From DATFCK01 sp963728975 (lineage in GTDB: Bacteria > Verrucomicrobiota > Verrucomicrobiia > Chthoniobacterales > UBA10450), in contig CAVSMF010000005.1 of NCBI GenBank assembly GCA_963728975.1, positions 267,120-331,119 on the forward strand: a stretch of 64,000 bases of DNA, read 5' to 3'. The stretch's first letter is position 1. The number at the start of each line of letters is the position of its first letter. The notes under the pieces were generated by a model, which worked only from the letters and a program-made list of their open reading frames with translations, made no database searches and was not told the DNA's origin. Position numbers and translations under genes: made by a program. This document shows positions 8,160-16,864 of this stretch, piece after piece.

Positions 8160-8416
8160 CGATTTGAATTCGGCTGGCGTTCTTCGGATAGAATCGTTCC
8201 GCTGTCAGTCCCGCCGGAGAGCTTGCCGCGCAGTTTTTTGTAGGCGGGCAAAAGCTTTCGAGCATGGAACCGGTTCCGCTTGGCCGGCGCGCGAACAGGC
8301 GCAAGCGCCGCCACCGGACGACCTCGCTCGGTAATGATGATTTGCTCGTGCATTTTCGCCAGACGCACCCATTCCCCGGTCTTTTCGTGCAACTGTCTAA
8401 TCGAGACCCGCTTCAT
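8156..8416 (-). CDS. Phd/YefM-family antitoxin
   Basis: An 86-residue protein starting MKRVSIRQLHEKTGEWVRLA and continuing IIITERGRPVAALAP, the Phd/YefM N-terminal DNA-binding signature, followed by a basic C-terminal tail that would bind the toxin. ATG 8416 is chosen over an upstream in-frame start at 8482 because it coincides with the conserved start of the family. The end overlaps the PIN gene by 4 nt. Confidence 0.88.
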   Translation of the reverse strand: MKRVSIRQLHEKTGEWVRLAKMHEQIIITERGRPVAALAPVRAPAKRNRFHARKLLPAYKKLRGKLSGGTDSGTILSEERQPNSNR

Positions 8417-8500
8417 GTGACTCACTGTGACACATGAAGTAGCGGAAATCAAGATGGATTGGGGACCCGAATCATGCCACAAAGATTTTGGCGGAAACGG

Positions 8501-8658
8501 ACCAGATGAACCTCGATTACAATTCGTTCGAGGGCATCGAAATTCAGGGCCGGCCCCACGTCGTCACTGTCCGCGGGAAAGTCGCCGCCCGCGCCGGAAA
8601 GTTTGTGGGCGAGATTGGGCGCGGGAAACTGCTCCAGCGCGAGCCGACCCATTTCTGA
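8501..8658 (+). pseudogene. hydA 3'-end fragment, copy C
   Basis: 155 of 156 bases equal the end of hydA and the frame is intact to a TGA at 8656-8658. There is no start or N-terminus. Together with copies A and B it forms the order A, PIN module 1, B, PIN module 2 (reversed), C. From 8417 to 8500 nothing else is recognisable. Confidence 0.93.
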
Positions 8659-8665
8659 TCTGTCA

Positions 8666-8781
8666 GGTGGATCGACCGCTCCGCGGGCGATGTTGAACTA
8701 AAGCTCCAAATCCTTCGGAGCTCATTGTGAGCGCCTTCGGCGCGTAGGGCCTAGCATCGTCCGCGGAGCGGTCGATCCACC
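8666..8781. repeat. Long palindromic repeat element, copy 2
   Basis: Arms 8666-8694 and 8753-8781 are near-perfect reverse complements and match the arms at 12-40 and 152-180 with a few substitutions. The loop contains a further hairpin, ctccaaatccttcggag. It sits between the last hydA fragment and the permease gene. Confidence 0.8.
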
Positions 8782-8863
8782 CCGAACCCCACGGGATCGG
8801 CTCCAATCAAAGCGCCCTTTATCCTTGCCTGTCCTCCAACAGGTGCGACACCATCCATTTCCC

Positions 8864-10369
8864 GTGAGCGCATCAGGAAATTACGATCCCACTGATCTTC
8901 CGGACCTGGAACCGAGCCACCTTTACAACGCCGATCTCGCCCCGGTCCCGCCGGCAAAACGGACCTGGACCACCTGGAACATCGCCGCGCTCTGGATCGG
9001 CATGAGCGTCTGCATCCCCACCTACATGTTGGCTTCCAGCCTGATCAGCGGCGGCATGAATTGGTGGGAGGCGATCCTGACCGTCTTTCTCGGAAACCTT
9101 ATCGTGCTGATCCCGATGGTGCTCAACGCGCATGCCGGCACCAAATATGGAATCTCATTTCCTGTCTTCGCGCGGGCCTCCTTCGGCACGTTAGGGGCGA
9201 ACATTCCCGCCATCCTGCGCGCCATCGTCGCCTGCGGCTGGTTCGGCATTCAAACCTGGATCGGCGGCTGGGCGATTTATAAACTCGCCCTGGTCGCTCT
9301 TCCCGCTCTGGCCAAAACCCCAATGCTCGGTTTCCTCGGGATTAACGTCGCCCAGTTTGGCTGTTTCATTTTTTTCTGGGCGATCAATGTCTGGATTTTC
9401 TGGCGCGGCATGGAAAGCATCCGGGTGGTGGAAGATTGGGGCGCGCCCCTGCTCTTGCTGGTCGGGATCGCGTTGCTGATCTGGGCCTACGTCAGGGCCC
9501 ACGGATTCGGCCCCATGCTCAGTCAGCCGTCCAAATTCAAAAGCGCGTCCGAGTTCTGGAAGTTCTTCGTTCCCGGCTTGACCGGCATGGTCGGGTTTTG
9601 GGCCACCCTTTCGCTCAACATCCCCGACTTCACCCGGCTGGCCCGCAGCCAAAAAGATCAGATCCTCGGGCAAGCCCTCGGACTCAACACCACCATGCCG
9701 TTTTATGCATTCATCGGGGTCGCCGTAACCAGTGCGACGGTGACGATCTTCGGCGAAACCATCTGGGACCCGATCGAATTGATGTCGCGTTTCAACAGCG
9801 TCACTTTGATGCTGGTATCGATGTTTGCCTTAACTCTTGCCACCCTCACCACAAACCTGGCCGCGAACGTGGTTTCGCCGGCAATGTCGTTTTCCAATCT
9901 CGCGCCGCACCGCATCAGTCGCCGCACCGGCGGATTGATTACCGGCATCATCGGGATTGTAATGATGCCGTGGAAACTGGTGGCCGACCCGACCGGTTAT
10001 ATTTTTACATGGCTGATCGGTTATTCGGCCCTGCTCGGGCCAATCGGCGGCATTCTGATTTGCGATTACTTTTTCATCCGGCGGACCCAGCTAAATCTCA
10101 GCGCGTTATATCAGAACCGCGGCGAATATAGTTACAAAGGCGGATTCAATCTCGCCGCCATTATCGCTCTGGTTTTGGGCGTCGGACCCAACATCCCGGG
10201 ATTTCTGGGGACGATCAACGCTGTCGCTCCGGCAAAAATCGGCCCGTTCTGGATGAATCTCTATAGCTACGCCTGGTTTGTCGGTTTTTTCGTTGCATTT
10301 GTAAGCTACTGGATTTTGACCAAGACTGTCCTGGTTCCACGCCCGGCCACCGTCACCCAGCCGGCCTAG
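8864..10369 (+). CDS. NCS1-family nucleobase/allantoin/hydantoin permease
   Basis: Inner-membrane secondary transporter of the nucleobase:cation symporter 1 family, about 501 residues with roughly twelve hydrophobic segments. It opens with LPDLEPSHLYNADLAPVP and TWTTWNIAALWIGMSVCIPT, followed by AHAGTKYGISFPVFARASFG and GWFGIQTWIGG, all typical of NCS1 carriers such as allantoin, uracil and hydantoin permeases. The context points to import of uracil/thymine, dihydropyrimidine or hydantoin for the surrounding catabolic enzymes. The start is uncertain: GTG 8864 is chosen, but TTG 8825 and GTG 8843 are in frame; no strong ribosome site is visible. Confidence 0.9.
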   Translation: MSASGNYDPTDLPDLEPSHLYNADLAPVPPAKRTWTTWNIAALWIGMSVCIPTYMLASSLISGGMNWWEAILTVFLGNLIVLIPMVLNAHAGTKYGISFPVFARASFGTLGANIPAILRAIVACGWFGIQTWIGGWAIYKLALVALPALAKTPMLGFLGINVAQFGCFIFFWAINVWIFWRGMESIRVVEDWGAPLLLLVGIALLIWAYVRAHGFGPMLSQPSKFKSASEFWKFFVPGLTGMVGFWATLSLNIPDFTRLARSQKDQILGQALGLNTTMPFYAFIGVAVTSATVTIFGETIWDPIELMSRFNSVTLMLVSMFALTLATLTTNLAANVVSPAMSFSNLAPHRISRRTGGLITGIIGIVMMPWKLVADPTGYIFTWLIGYSALLGPIGGILICDYFFIRRTQLNLSALYQNRGEYSYKGGFNLAAIIALVLGVGPNIPGFLGTINAVAPAKIGPFWMNLYSYAWFVGFFVAFVSYWILTKTVLVPRPATVTQPA

Positions 10370-10383
10370 AAAAATTTTATTTT

Positions 10384-11724
10384 ATGAAAACACCCGAACT
10401 GCCTGCCTGCGATCACACCCCCGGGAAGTACAGCGGCCCGTCCGCCGATGAAGTCCTTCGTTTACGAAAGCAATTCCTGAATCCGGGAATTTTTCTCTAC
10501 TACAAAAAACCGCTCATGCTGGTGGAAGGGAAAATGCAATTTGTCTGGGACGAGACCGGAAAAAGATATCTCGACGCCCTGGGCGGAATCGTGACGGTTA
10601 GTGTCGGGCATTGCCACCCTGACGTTGTCGAAGCGGCCCGCCGGCAAAACGAAACTCTCCAGCATTCCACCACGATTTATTTGCATCCAAACATTGCCGC
10701 GTACGCGGAAAAGCTTGCCTCGAAAATGCCGGGCGACCTGAAAGTCTGTTACTTCGTGAATTCGGGCTCGGAAGCGAACGATCTGGCCCTGCTCATGGCC
10801 CGCGCTTATACCGGCAATTACGATGTGATCGCCCTGCGCAATGCTTATCATGGCGGGAACGCCCTAACCATGGGCCTGACCGCCCATCGGACCTGGAAAT
10901 TTAATGTGCCGCACAGCTTCGGAGTGCATCACGCCATCGCCGCCGATCCCTATCGCGGCGCCTGGGGCCGCGACGATGCCGACGCCGGACGGAAATATGC
11001 CGACGATGTGAAGGAGCTCGTCGATTACGCGACCTCGGGCCAGATCGCCGCTTTCATCGCAGAATCGATCCAGGGTGTGGGCGGCTGCGTTGTTTTTCCT
11101 GACGGTTATCTCAAGCGTGTTTACGAACACGCCCGGGCCGCCGGCGGCGTTTGCATCGCCGACGAAGTCCAGACCGGATTTGGCCGCACCGGCACCCATT
11201 ATTGGGGATTTGAAACCCAGGGCGTGATTCCCGATATCGTGACCATGGCAAAAGGAATTGGAAACGGTTGCCCGTTAGGGGCAGTGGTCACAACGCCAAA
11301 AATCGCCGCTACCCTGGCCCAGCGAACCCATTTCAATACTTTCGGCGGAAATCCGGTCGTTTGCGCCCAGGGCAAAGCCGTTCTCGAAGTGATCGAACGC
11401 GAAAAACTCCAGGAAAACTCCTTGCGGATCGGCAATCACATTCTGGCCGGCCTCGATCGCCTCAAACAAAAACATAACCTGATTGGAGACGTTCGCGGCA
11501 AAGGATTGATGCTCGGAATCGAGTTGGTAAAGGACCGGCAATCAAAGGAACCGGCCAAGGAAGAGTGCGCCCGGGTTCTGGAGAACTGCCGGGAATTAGG
11601 CCTTCTCCTGGGCAAAGGCGGATTGTGGGGCCAAACCATCCGATTTTCCCCGCCCATGTGCGTTAACCAAAAGGACGCCGATTTCCTTCTGGAGGTGCTG
11701 GACCGCGCTTTCAGCGAATTGTAA
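10384..11724 (+). CDS. Class III aminotransferase, beta-alanine/AGXT2-like
   Basis: PLP-dependent omega-aminotransferase of 446 residues. The motif SGSEANDLALLMARA, the DEVQTGFGRTG stretch near residue 260 and the PLP lysine in TMAKGIGNG at about 290 are clear. Sequence style (VSVGHCHPDVVEAA, FNTFGGNPVVCAQG) resembles mitochondrial AGXT2-type enzymes, which use beta-alanine and beta-aminoisobutyrate with pyruvate or glyoxylate. In this position it would make malonate or methylmalonate semialdehyde for MmsA. It lies 14 nt after the permease and probably shares its transcript. The exact amino donor is inferred from context. Confidence 0.9.
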   Translation: MKTPELPACDHTPGKYSGPSADEVLRLRKQFLNPGIFLYYKKPLMLVEGKMQFVWDETGKRYLDALGGIVTVSVGHCHPDVVEAARRQNETLQHSTTIYLHPNIAAYAEKLASKMPGDLKVCYFVNSGSEANDLALLMARAYTGNYDVIALRNAYHGGNALTMGLTAHRTWKFNVPHSFGVHHAIAADPYRGAWGRDDADAGRKYADDVKELVDYATSGQIAAFIAESIQGVGGCVVFPDGYLKRVYEHARAAGGVCIADEVQTGFGRTGTHYWGFETQGVIPDIVTMAKGIGNGCPLGAVVTTPKIAATLAQRTHFNTFGGNPVVCAQGKAVLEVIEREKLQENSLRIGNHILAGLDRLKQKHNLIGDVRGKGLMLGIELVKDRQSKEPAKEECARVLENCRELGLLLGKGGLWGQTIRFSPPMCVNQKDADFLLEVLDRAFSEL

Positions 11725-11794
11725 CGCGTTTGATTTCGGAGGGAGGAGCTCCCGCGACGCCGCGGTGAGGACAGTCTGAGTGGAATGCCAGCGT

Positions 11795-12397
11795 TTAGGT
11801 CGACTTGGGAAGATACTTCCAGTTGCGCACTTTTCCTTCGCTCATCCATTCGATTGCTGTTTTTAACCGTTTCTGGCGCGTCTCTTCGCGCTTCGCCTCC
11901 GTCAGCCACTCGATATAGTCGCGCCGATTGCTCGGACTGAAGCTTTCAAAGCTCTTCCGGGCTCTCCCGTTCCGGCGCAGGGCCGCAGCCAGATCGAGCG
12001 GTGTTTTCAGGGGCGGTTTTTTCCTTCGTTCGCTCGGCTCTTTCACGCCTCTTTCATTCAACCGCGCCGCTTGGCGGACATAACCGATCAGAACTCTCTC
12101 GCCGGCCAGATCGTTCATCGACGTGATCCGTCCAAATTGTCCCATCCCCTGGTCGTCCCCGCGCCCCTTGCCAAAAATGAGCGAGCTTTTCCAAAAACCA
12201 AATGTGCAATGGTTCTTGAACGCGGCCATCCCACAAAGGATTCCGTGGTAATCGAAATGCGGGAACCGCCATTTGATCGTTTCTTCCACCTTCGGACAGC
12301 CGGCATGAACCACTTTGCGCAAATGCTTCAGAATCGGTTTGGCGAACGGCGCCGTCCCGGCAATGTAGGCGTCGATCCGCGGATCTTTCTTTCCCAT
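11795..12397 (-). CDS. YdeI/OmdA-like protein (DUF1801 domain)
   Basis: A 200-residue cytoplasmic protein. The N-terminal part (RIDAYIAGTAPFAKPILKHL, VEETIKWRFPHFDY, CGMAAFKNHCTFGFWK) is the DUF1801/iron-chaperone-like fold; the C-terminal part (LAAALRRNGRARKSFESFSP and RRDYIEWLTEAKREETRQ) is the YdeI/OmpD-associated domain. The two halves together are the standard architecture. The biochemical function is not established. It is convergent with the aminotransferase, 70 nt away. Confidence 0.85.
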   Translation of the reverse strand: MGKKDPRIDAYIAGTAPFAKPILKHLRKVVHAGCPKVEETIKWRFPHFDYHGILCGMAAFKNHCTFGFWKSSLIFGKGRGDDQGMGQFGRITSMNDLAGERVLIGYVRQAARLNERGVKEPSERRKKPPLKTPLDLAAALRRNGRARKSFESFSPSNRRDYIEWLTEAKREETRQKRLKTAIEWMSEGKVRNWKYLPKST

Positions 12398-12506
12398 TTC
12401 CCCGGATCTTCAGCGGCCGCCGTAATTTTCGTCAACTGAATTTTGGCTGGAGAAGGCGTGATGCTTTCCGGGTTAATTCCGCCGGCTCTTGTATGTCTTT
12501 GCCTCA

Positions 12507-13298
12507 ATGGCATCGTTTCGCGTGCGAATCTCGGACAAGATTCAGAAATTACTTTCTCCAAAAGCCTGGCAAAGCCTGTGGGAGCATCTGGTCCGCACCA
12601 CCCATCCGGTCGACGCCGACCGGATCCTCGCTACCATCGATCAAAAGGCGATGAAGCAGCTGCGCGAACGCTTTCCGCGTCGCCCCGATTCTCCTCCAAT
12701 CAATCGTTTTGAAGATGCCGGGGAATGGATTGGAGTCAGCGTGGAGCGGGCCCAGGACTTGTGGCTGGATCGCACGCCTCCTCCTCTGCGCATCCTCGAC
12801 CTGGGCTGCGGTTCCGGACTGTTTCTCTATGTTTGCCGTTTCTTCGGGCATGAAATTCTTGGTCTCGACCGCGATACCAACCCGCTGTTTCGGGCCGCAA
12901 CCGAATTGCTCAAAGTCCCGCGGGCCGTTGCCGAGATCGACCCGGAAGTTCCATTGCCGGCTTTGGGCGAGAAATTTGATCTCGTCACCGCCTACCGGAT
13001 TTGTTTTCAGCGCCTCGGGCGCCAGGATAACGGGGATTGGAAGGAATGGCCGTCGGAATACTGGAAGTTTTTTATCAACGATGTCCGGTCGCGATTTCTG
13101 AAACCGGGCGGGCGCCTGCTTTTGGATTTTAATCCGCGCTTGGACGGATTTTATTATTCGCCTGAAGTGCGTTCCTGTTTTCGTTCGTTGGGCGGCCGAT
13201 TTTTCCGTTCCAAGGTGCTTTTCGCCGCCGACCCGGGCCAGCGGCCGCGGTTTAAGGATACCACGCAACGTCCCAGCGTAGCGTCCGGCACGAAGTGA
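12507..13298 (+). CDS. Class I SAM-dependent methyltransferase
   Basis: A 263-residue protein with the SAM-binding motif ILDLGCGSGLFLY, the acidic GLDRDTNPLF loop and the motif III-like RFLKPGGRLLLDFNPRLDG. The first ~90 residues are helical and unassigned. ATG 12507 is used because the TTG at 12489 has no support. Substrate unknown; the gene is isolated between a convergent repeat and a divergent gene. Confidence 0.8.
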   Translation: MASFRVRISDKIQKLLSPKAWQSLWEHLVRTTHPVDADRILATIDQKAMKQLRERFPRRPDSPPINRFEDAGEWIGVSVERAQDLWLDRTPPPLRILDLGCGSGLFLYVCRFFGHEILGLDRDTNPLFRAATELLKVPRAVAEIDPEVPLPALGEKFDLVTAYRICFQRLGRQDNGDWKEWPSEYWKFFINDVRSRFLKPGGRLLLDFNPRLDGFYYSPEVRSCFRSLGGRFFRSKVLFAADPGQRPRFKDTTQRPSVASGTK

Positions 13299-13309
13299 AC
13301 ACCCGCGCT

Positions 13310-13370
13310 GTAGAGGTGCTTGTGCCAAGCACCTGTTTTTCAGCCAGGCGTTTGGCCCAAACGCCTCTAC
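13310..13370. repeat. Paired hairpin element (REP-like)
   Basis: Two back-to-back hairpins, one reading gaggtgcttgtgccaagcac and the other caggcgtttggcccaaacgc, flanked by gtagag and ctctac in inverted orientation. It lies just after a stop codon and could act as a terminator as well as a repeat. Confidence 0.65.
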
Positions 13371-13407
13371 AAAATCGCCGGGCAGGCCGGCCCCGGGATT
13401 GGTTGAG

Positions 13408-14733
13408 ATGAAAAACGGAGATGAAACCGGAGGGTTGCGCTCGATGGTGCGGGCGTTTCGCCATCGTAATTTTCGCCTCTATTTTGGCGGGCAAAGCATT
13501 TCCCTCATCGGCACGTGGGTTCAGCAGATCGCCCTGAGCTGGACGATTTACGAGCTTACCCACTCCAGTTTTCTGCTCGGCCTGGTCAGTTTCGCGGGCC
13601 AACTTCCGCTCTTTCTCCTGACCCCGTTTGCCGGAGTCCTGGTCGATCGATTCAACCGTCACCGGACATTAATCCTGACCCAGAGTCTGTCGATGGTCCA
13701 GGCCCTGGCTCTCGCCTTGGTCGTCTCAACCAACGCCCTCCAGGTCTGGAATTTGATCTTATTGAACGTAATCGCCGGAGTGATCCTGGCTGTCGATTTG
13801 ACCGCGCGGCAAGCCTTCATTGTCGAAATGGTCGGATCGGGGGCCGATCTGCCGAACGCGGTGGCATTGAATGCCTTTGTCATCAACGGCGGTCGCATGC
13901 TCGGCCCCGCCATCGCCGGTGGGCTCCTCAGCATCGTTAGCCCGGCTGTCTGCTTTTATATCAATTCAATCAGCTACCTGCCGGTTGTCGCCGCATTGCT
14001 TCTGATGCGGGTGCGCCAATATGTTCCGCCGACGGGCTCGGGCACTCCCCTCCAGGATCTGGTCGAAGGCGTGCGCTATTCCATCGGATTCCCGCCGATT
14101 CGCGCAACTCTCCTTCTGGTGGCACTCGTTAGTCTGCTTGGTATCCCCTACGCGGTGTTAATGCCGGTCTTTGCCGCAGAGGTTTTGCATGGCGGCGCCC
14201 ACACTCTCGGGTTGCTCATGACCGCGCCCGGCATCGGAGCGCTCGTCGGCGCCGTCTACCTCGCTTCCCGCAAGACAATTCTCGGCGCCGGCGTTCGCAT
14301 CGCCGTCGGCGCGATCATCTTCGGCTCGGGACTGGTTTTGCTCGGAATCGTTTCCAACCTCTTCTTTGCTCTGATCGCGCTGGGATTTGTCGGCCTTGGA
14401 ATGATCGTGCAACTCGCCACCTCCAACACCGCCCTCCAAACGATCGTGGACGACGATAAACGCGGACGGTTGATGAGCCTTTACACCATGGCGGTGATGG
14501 GGATGGCGCCGTTCGGCAGTTTGTTCGGCGGAGCCCTGGCCCATTCCATCGGCGTGCCGACGACGTTTCTCCTTGGCGGCTCCATCTGCGTGGCCGGCGC
14601 GCTCCTGTTCGCCACTCGCATTCCGGTGCTGCGCCCGATGGTTCTGCCAATTTACGCCCGGAAAGGAATCATTCCGGAAGTGGCCCAGGGTCTGCAAAAC
14701 GCATCCGCTCTGCTCCGCAGCGAACGCCGGTAA
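13408..14733 (+). CDS. MFS transporter (EntS-like drug/siderophore exporter family)
   Basis: About 441 residues with ten to twelve hydrophobic helices. The N-terminal MVRAFRHRNFRLYFGGQSIS and IGTWVQQIALSWTIYELT, with the LVDRFNRHRTLILTQ loop, match the EntS-like group of major facilitator exporters. Substrate is unknown and no siderophore genes are nearby. ATG 13408 has a weak gagatg context; the TTG at 13399 is less likely. Confidence 0.85.
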   Translation: MKNGDETGGLRSMVRAFRHRNFRLYFGGQSISLIGTWVQQIALSWTIYELTHSSFLLGLVSFAGQLPLFLLTPFAGVLVDRFNRHRTLILTQSLSMVQALALALVVSTNALQVWNLILLNVIAGVILAVDLTARQAFIVEMVGSGADLPNAVALNAFVINGGRMLGPAIAGGLLSIVSPAVCFYINSISYLPVVAALLLMRVRQYVPPTGSGTPLQDLVEGVRYSIGFPPIRATLLLVALVSLLGIPYAVLMPVFAAEVLHGGAHTLGLLMTAPGIGALVGAVYLASRKTILGAGVRIAVGAIIFGSGLVLLGIVSNLFFALIALGFVGLGMIVQLATSNTALQTIVDDDKRGRLMSLYTMAVMGMAPFGSLFGGALAHSIGVPTTFLLGGSICVAGALLFATRIPVLRPMVLPIYARKGIIPEVAQGLQNASALLRSERR

Positions 14734-14774
14734 GCAGGGAGCGGCGGCTTTCCAGCCGTCGATTAGTCCCCAAA

Positions 14775-14871
14775 GGTAGGGACGGCGCGCTGCTCCCGAA
14801 GGTAGGGACGGCGCGCTGCGCCGTCCGGACGCCGCAGCGCGGCGTCCCTACCACGAATCAGCGTCCCTACC
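14775..14871. repeat. REP palindrome array, left of the transposase
   Basis: A 52-bp near-perfect palindrome at 14801-14852, starting ggtagggacggcgcgctgcg and ending gcggcgtccctacc, preceded and followed by partial copies at 14775 and 14861. The identical 52 bp recur at 15328-15379 on the other side of the transposase. The last partial copy overlaps the transposase stop codon. Confidence 0.92.
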
Positions 14872-15319
14872 ACGAATCAGCAATGAATACGTAAGGCCAA
14901 TCTTCGCAATTTTTCACCAGTCCGGCACGCACTGGATTATCCAGTATATAATCCGCCTCATCGCTGAAGCTCTCATCGTGTCGCAGCCGATGCTCGAAGA
15001 AGTCGCGTTGCCAGCAAACGCGCAAAGATTTCGCCGTCCATTCCTTCCATTTACTCATCACAGTCCGAATACGTTTCTCGCTCTGCGGAAAAGAGACTAA
15101 CAAGTGAATGTGATCCGGCATCAACAGGGCAATACTGACGTAGCAAATCCCTGAAGCGTTTCGATGTCGGATGGTTTCGAAAAGACGTTGCCCGATTTCG
15201 GCGTTCGCCAACTGATTTTTCCCGCGTGATTGGCAACAGACGGTAATAAAGTAGCGCTCGTTTGAAGGATCTACCCAAGATGGTATCTCATGCGGCAGAC
15301 TTCTTCGGAATGGAATCAT
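14867..15319 (-). CDS. REP-associated tyrosine transposase (RAYT, Y1 family)
   Basis: A 150-residue Y1-type single-strand transposase domain. The HUH motif is visible as MPDHIHLLVSFP, preceded by ERYFITVCCQSRGK; downstream are RHDESFSDEADYILDNPVRA and AGLVKNCEDWPY, which are diagnostic of RAYTs. ATG 15319 starts just after the right REP palindrome; the frame is open upstream only through the palindrome. The enzyme is expected to nick and spread the REP hairpins that flank it. The gene appears intact. Confidence 0.92.
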   Translation of the reverse strand: MIPFRRSLPHEIPSWVDPSNERYFITVCCQSRGKNQLANAEIGQRLFETIRHRNASGICYVSIALLMPDHIHLLVSFPQSEKRIRTVMSKWKEWTAKSLRVCWQRDFFEHRLRHDESFSDEADYILDNPVRAGLVKNCEDWPYVFIADSW

Positions 15320-15327
15320 CGCTCGTT

Positions 15328-15379
15328 GGTAGGGACGGCGCGCTGCGCCGTCCGGACGCCGCAGCGCGGCGTCCCTACC
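15328..15379. repeat. REP palindrome, right of the transposase
   Basis: 52 bp equal to 14801-14852. With the left copy it makes a REP-RAYT-REP unit. Confidence 0.92.
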
Positions 15380-15381
15380 TT

Positions 15382-16173
15382 TCAAAGCTGCTTCAGCAGC
15401 TTCTTCCAGCGTTCCCAGGCCTGGTCCCGCGCTTTCCTGTCTCCTTCGCGAACTTGCGGATTGTTCGGTTCTCCAGAACGCATGAATCCATGTCCGGCGC
15501 CTTCATAAATCACCGGCTCGTACTTTTTTCCGGCCGCCTTCATCAACTCTTCGGCCTTGGGAATAGTCGCGTCGACCCGGGCATCGTTCTCCCCGTAGAA
15601 TCCGTAAACCGGGCAGGCAATGTTAACCACTTTCGATGCTTCGTCCGGGGCCGTTCCGTAAAAGGAATAGGCGGATTTCAGCTTGGGATTGGCGTTGGCA
15701 TATTGAAACGTCACTCCCCCGCCCCAGCAAAAGCCGCACACCGCCAGAGTGCCATTGCCCGCCGGGATTTTTGTCAGCGCATAATCGGAAGTAGCGTCCA
15801 AATCGGCCTTGACCTGCTCTTTTGATAACGCCGAGATCGCTTTCCTCGCCCCATCGATGTCTTCGAACTTCTGCCCGCTCAACAGATCGGGCGCGATGGC
15901 GATGACGCCGTTCTCGGCCAGTTCGTCACAGAGGCTGCGCACCCAGTCGGTCAGACCAAAAATTTCATGCACGACCAATACAACCGGCGTTTTCTCCTTT
16001 CGCTCCGGGTAAACGATAAACGCTTTGATGGTGCGTTCGCCAGATTTGATATCCACCCATTCGCCGTGCCGCGGCGATTTGTTCAAACGTTCCCTGCCGA
16101 AATCCTTCACTGCTTGCCCGGACATTGATTGGGCAAACCAAATGGCCGTCAGTCCCAAGACAAAGTGCTTCAT
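15382..16173 (-). CDS. Secreted dienelactone hydrolase-family protein
   Basis: An alpha/beta hydrolase of 263 residues with an N-terminal signal peptide (MKHFVLGLTAIWFAQSMSG). The dienelactone hydrolase triad is complete: cysteine 149 in GFCWGGG, aspartate 197 in GENDARV, histidine 228 in GAGHGF. An E-rich oxyanion loop VVHEIFGL is also present. Likely periplasmic; the natural substrate (a lactone or ester) is not deducible. Same strand and 24 nt from the DoxX gene, so probably co-transcribed. Confidence 0.88.
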   Translation of the reverse strand: MKHFVLGLTAIWFAQSMSGQAVKDFGRERLNKSPRHGEWVDIKSGERTIKAFIVYPERKEKTPVVLVVHEIFGLTDWVRSLCDELAENGVIAIAPDLLSGQKFEDIDGARKAISALSKEQVKADLDATSDYALTKIPAGNGTLAVCGFCWGGGVTFQYANANPKLKSAYSFYGTAPDEASKVVNIACPVYGFYGENDARVDATIPKAEELMKAAGKKYEPVIYEGAGHGFMRSGEPNNPQVREGDRKARDQAWERWKKLLKQL

Positions 16174-16197
16174 AGAACGAAAGACCGAGAATCGCAG

Positions 16198-16620
16198 CTA
16201 CCCGGTCGAGGACGACGGGGGCGTCGATGCCGGCCAAATCACGGCATCGATACTCAACCGGCCAGGGCCGTGGAAGAAGGTGAAAAGGAAAACGAGGCAG
16301 TAAAGAACGGCCAGCTCCCCTTTATTCACGATTGGAATGTAGCTGCCGCCACTTGCATGGATCATGAAGAAGGCGAATGCCATCTCACCCGAGCAAATGA
16401 AGGCGGCAATGCGAGTCAACAATCCAACCGCTATGAGCAGGCCGCCAACCAGCTCGATCCAGCCACCCACTGCGAACATGTTGCTGAGCGGGTGGGGCGC
16501 CTGGTTCGGCGGAATGAACAAGCCGAAAAGTTTTTGCGCTCCGTGGCAGGCGAACATTAGGCCCACAATCAGTCTCACTAAACAGAAGACCGGATCCGCG
16601 AATCGATTGAGAGCATTCAT
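16198..16620 (-). CDS. DoxX-family membrane protein
   Basis: A 140-residue inner-membrane protein with four hydrophobic helices: FCLVRLIVGLMFACHGAQKL, WIELVGGLLIAVGLLTRIAA, EMAFAFFMIHA and ELAVLYCLVFLFTFFHGPG. HGAQKLFG and FHGPG are the family signatures. DoxX proteins are often linked to quinone or thiol redox systems, but the role here is unknown. Confidence 0.85.
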   Translation of the reverse strand: MNALNRFADPVFCLVRLIVGLMFACHGAQKLFGLFIPPNQAPHPLSNMFAVGGWIELVGGLLIAVGLLTRIAAFICSGEMAFAFFMIHASGGSYIPIVNKGELAVLYCLVFLFTFFHGPGRLSIDAVIWPASTPPSSSTG

Positions 16621-16682
16621 GGCGCGAGGTTGAGGAGGACGCTCGATGCTGTCAAGCCCGGGGGCGGCAGAAGTGAAGCTCT

Positions 16683-16793
16683 GTCATCCCGAACGGAAGT
16701 GAGGGATCCCGCCAATACTGGGTTGATCAATCTCTTCGGTTACAAGTTACCGCAAACTGCCGAGGCGGGATCCTTCGCTTCGCTCAGGATGAC
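16683..16793. repeat. Inverted repeat, tcatcccga family
   Basis: The left arm gtcatcccgaacggaagtga and the right arm ttcgcttcgctcaggatgac are approximate reverse complements separated by about 70 nt. A fragment of the same family seems to lie at 7634-7670. No gene is seen from 16621 to 16864. Confidence 0.65.
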
Positions 16794-16864
16794 AACGTTG
16801 CTTTTCCGTTTTCCTGGCTTTCTGGTTTCCAAATTCCATTCCTGTCTTCCTTAGCGATTCCGGC

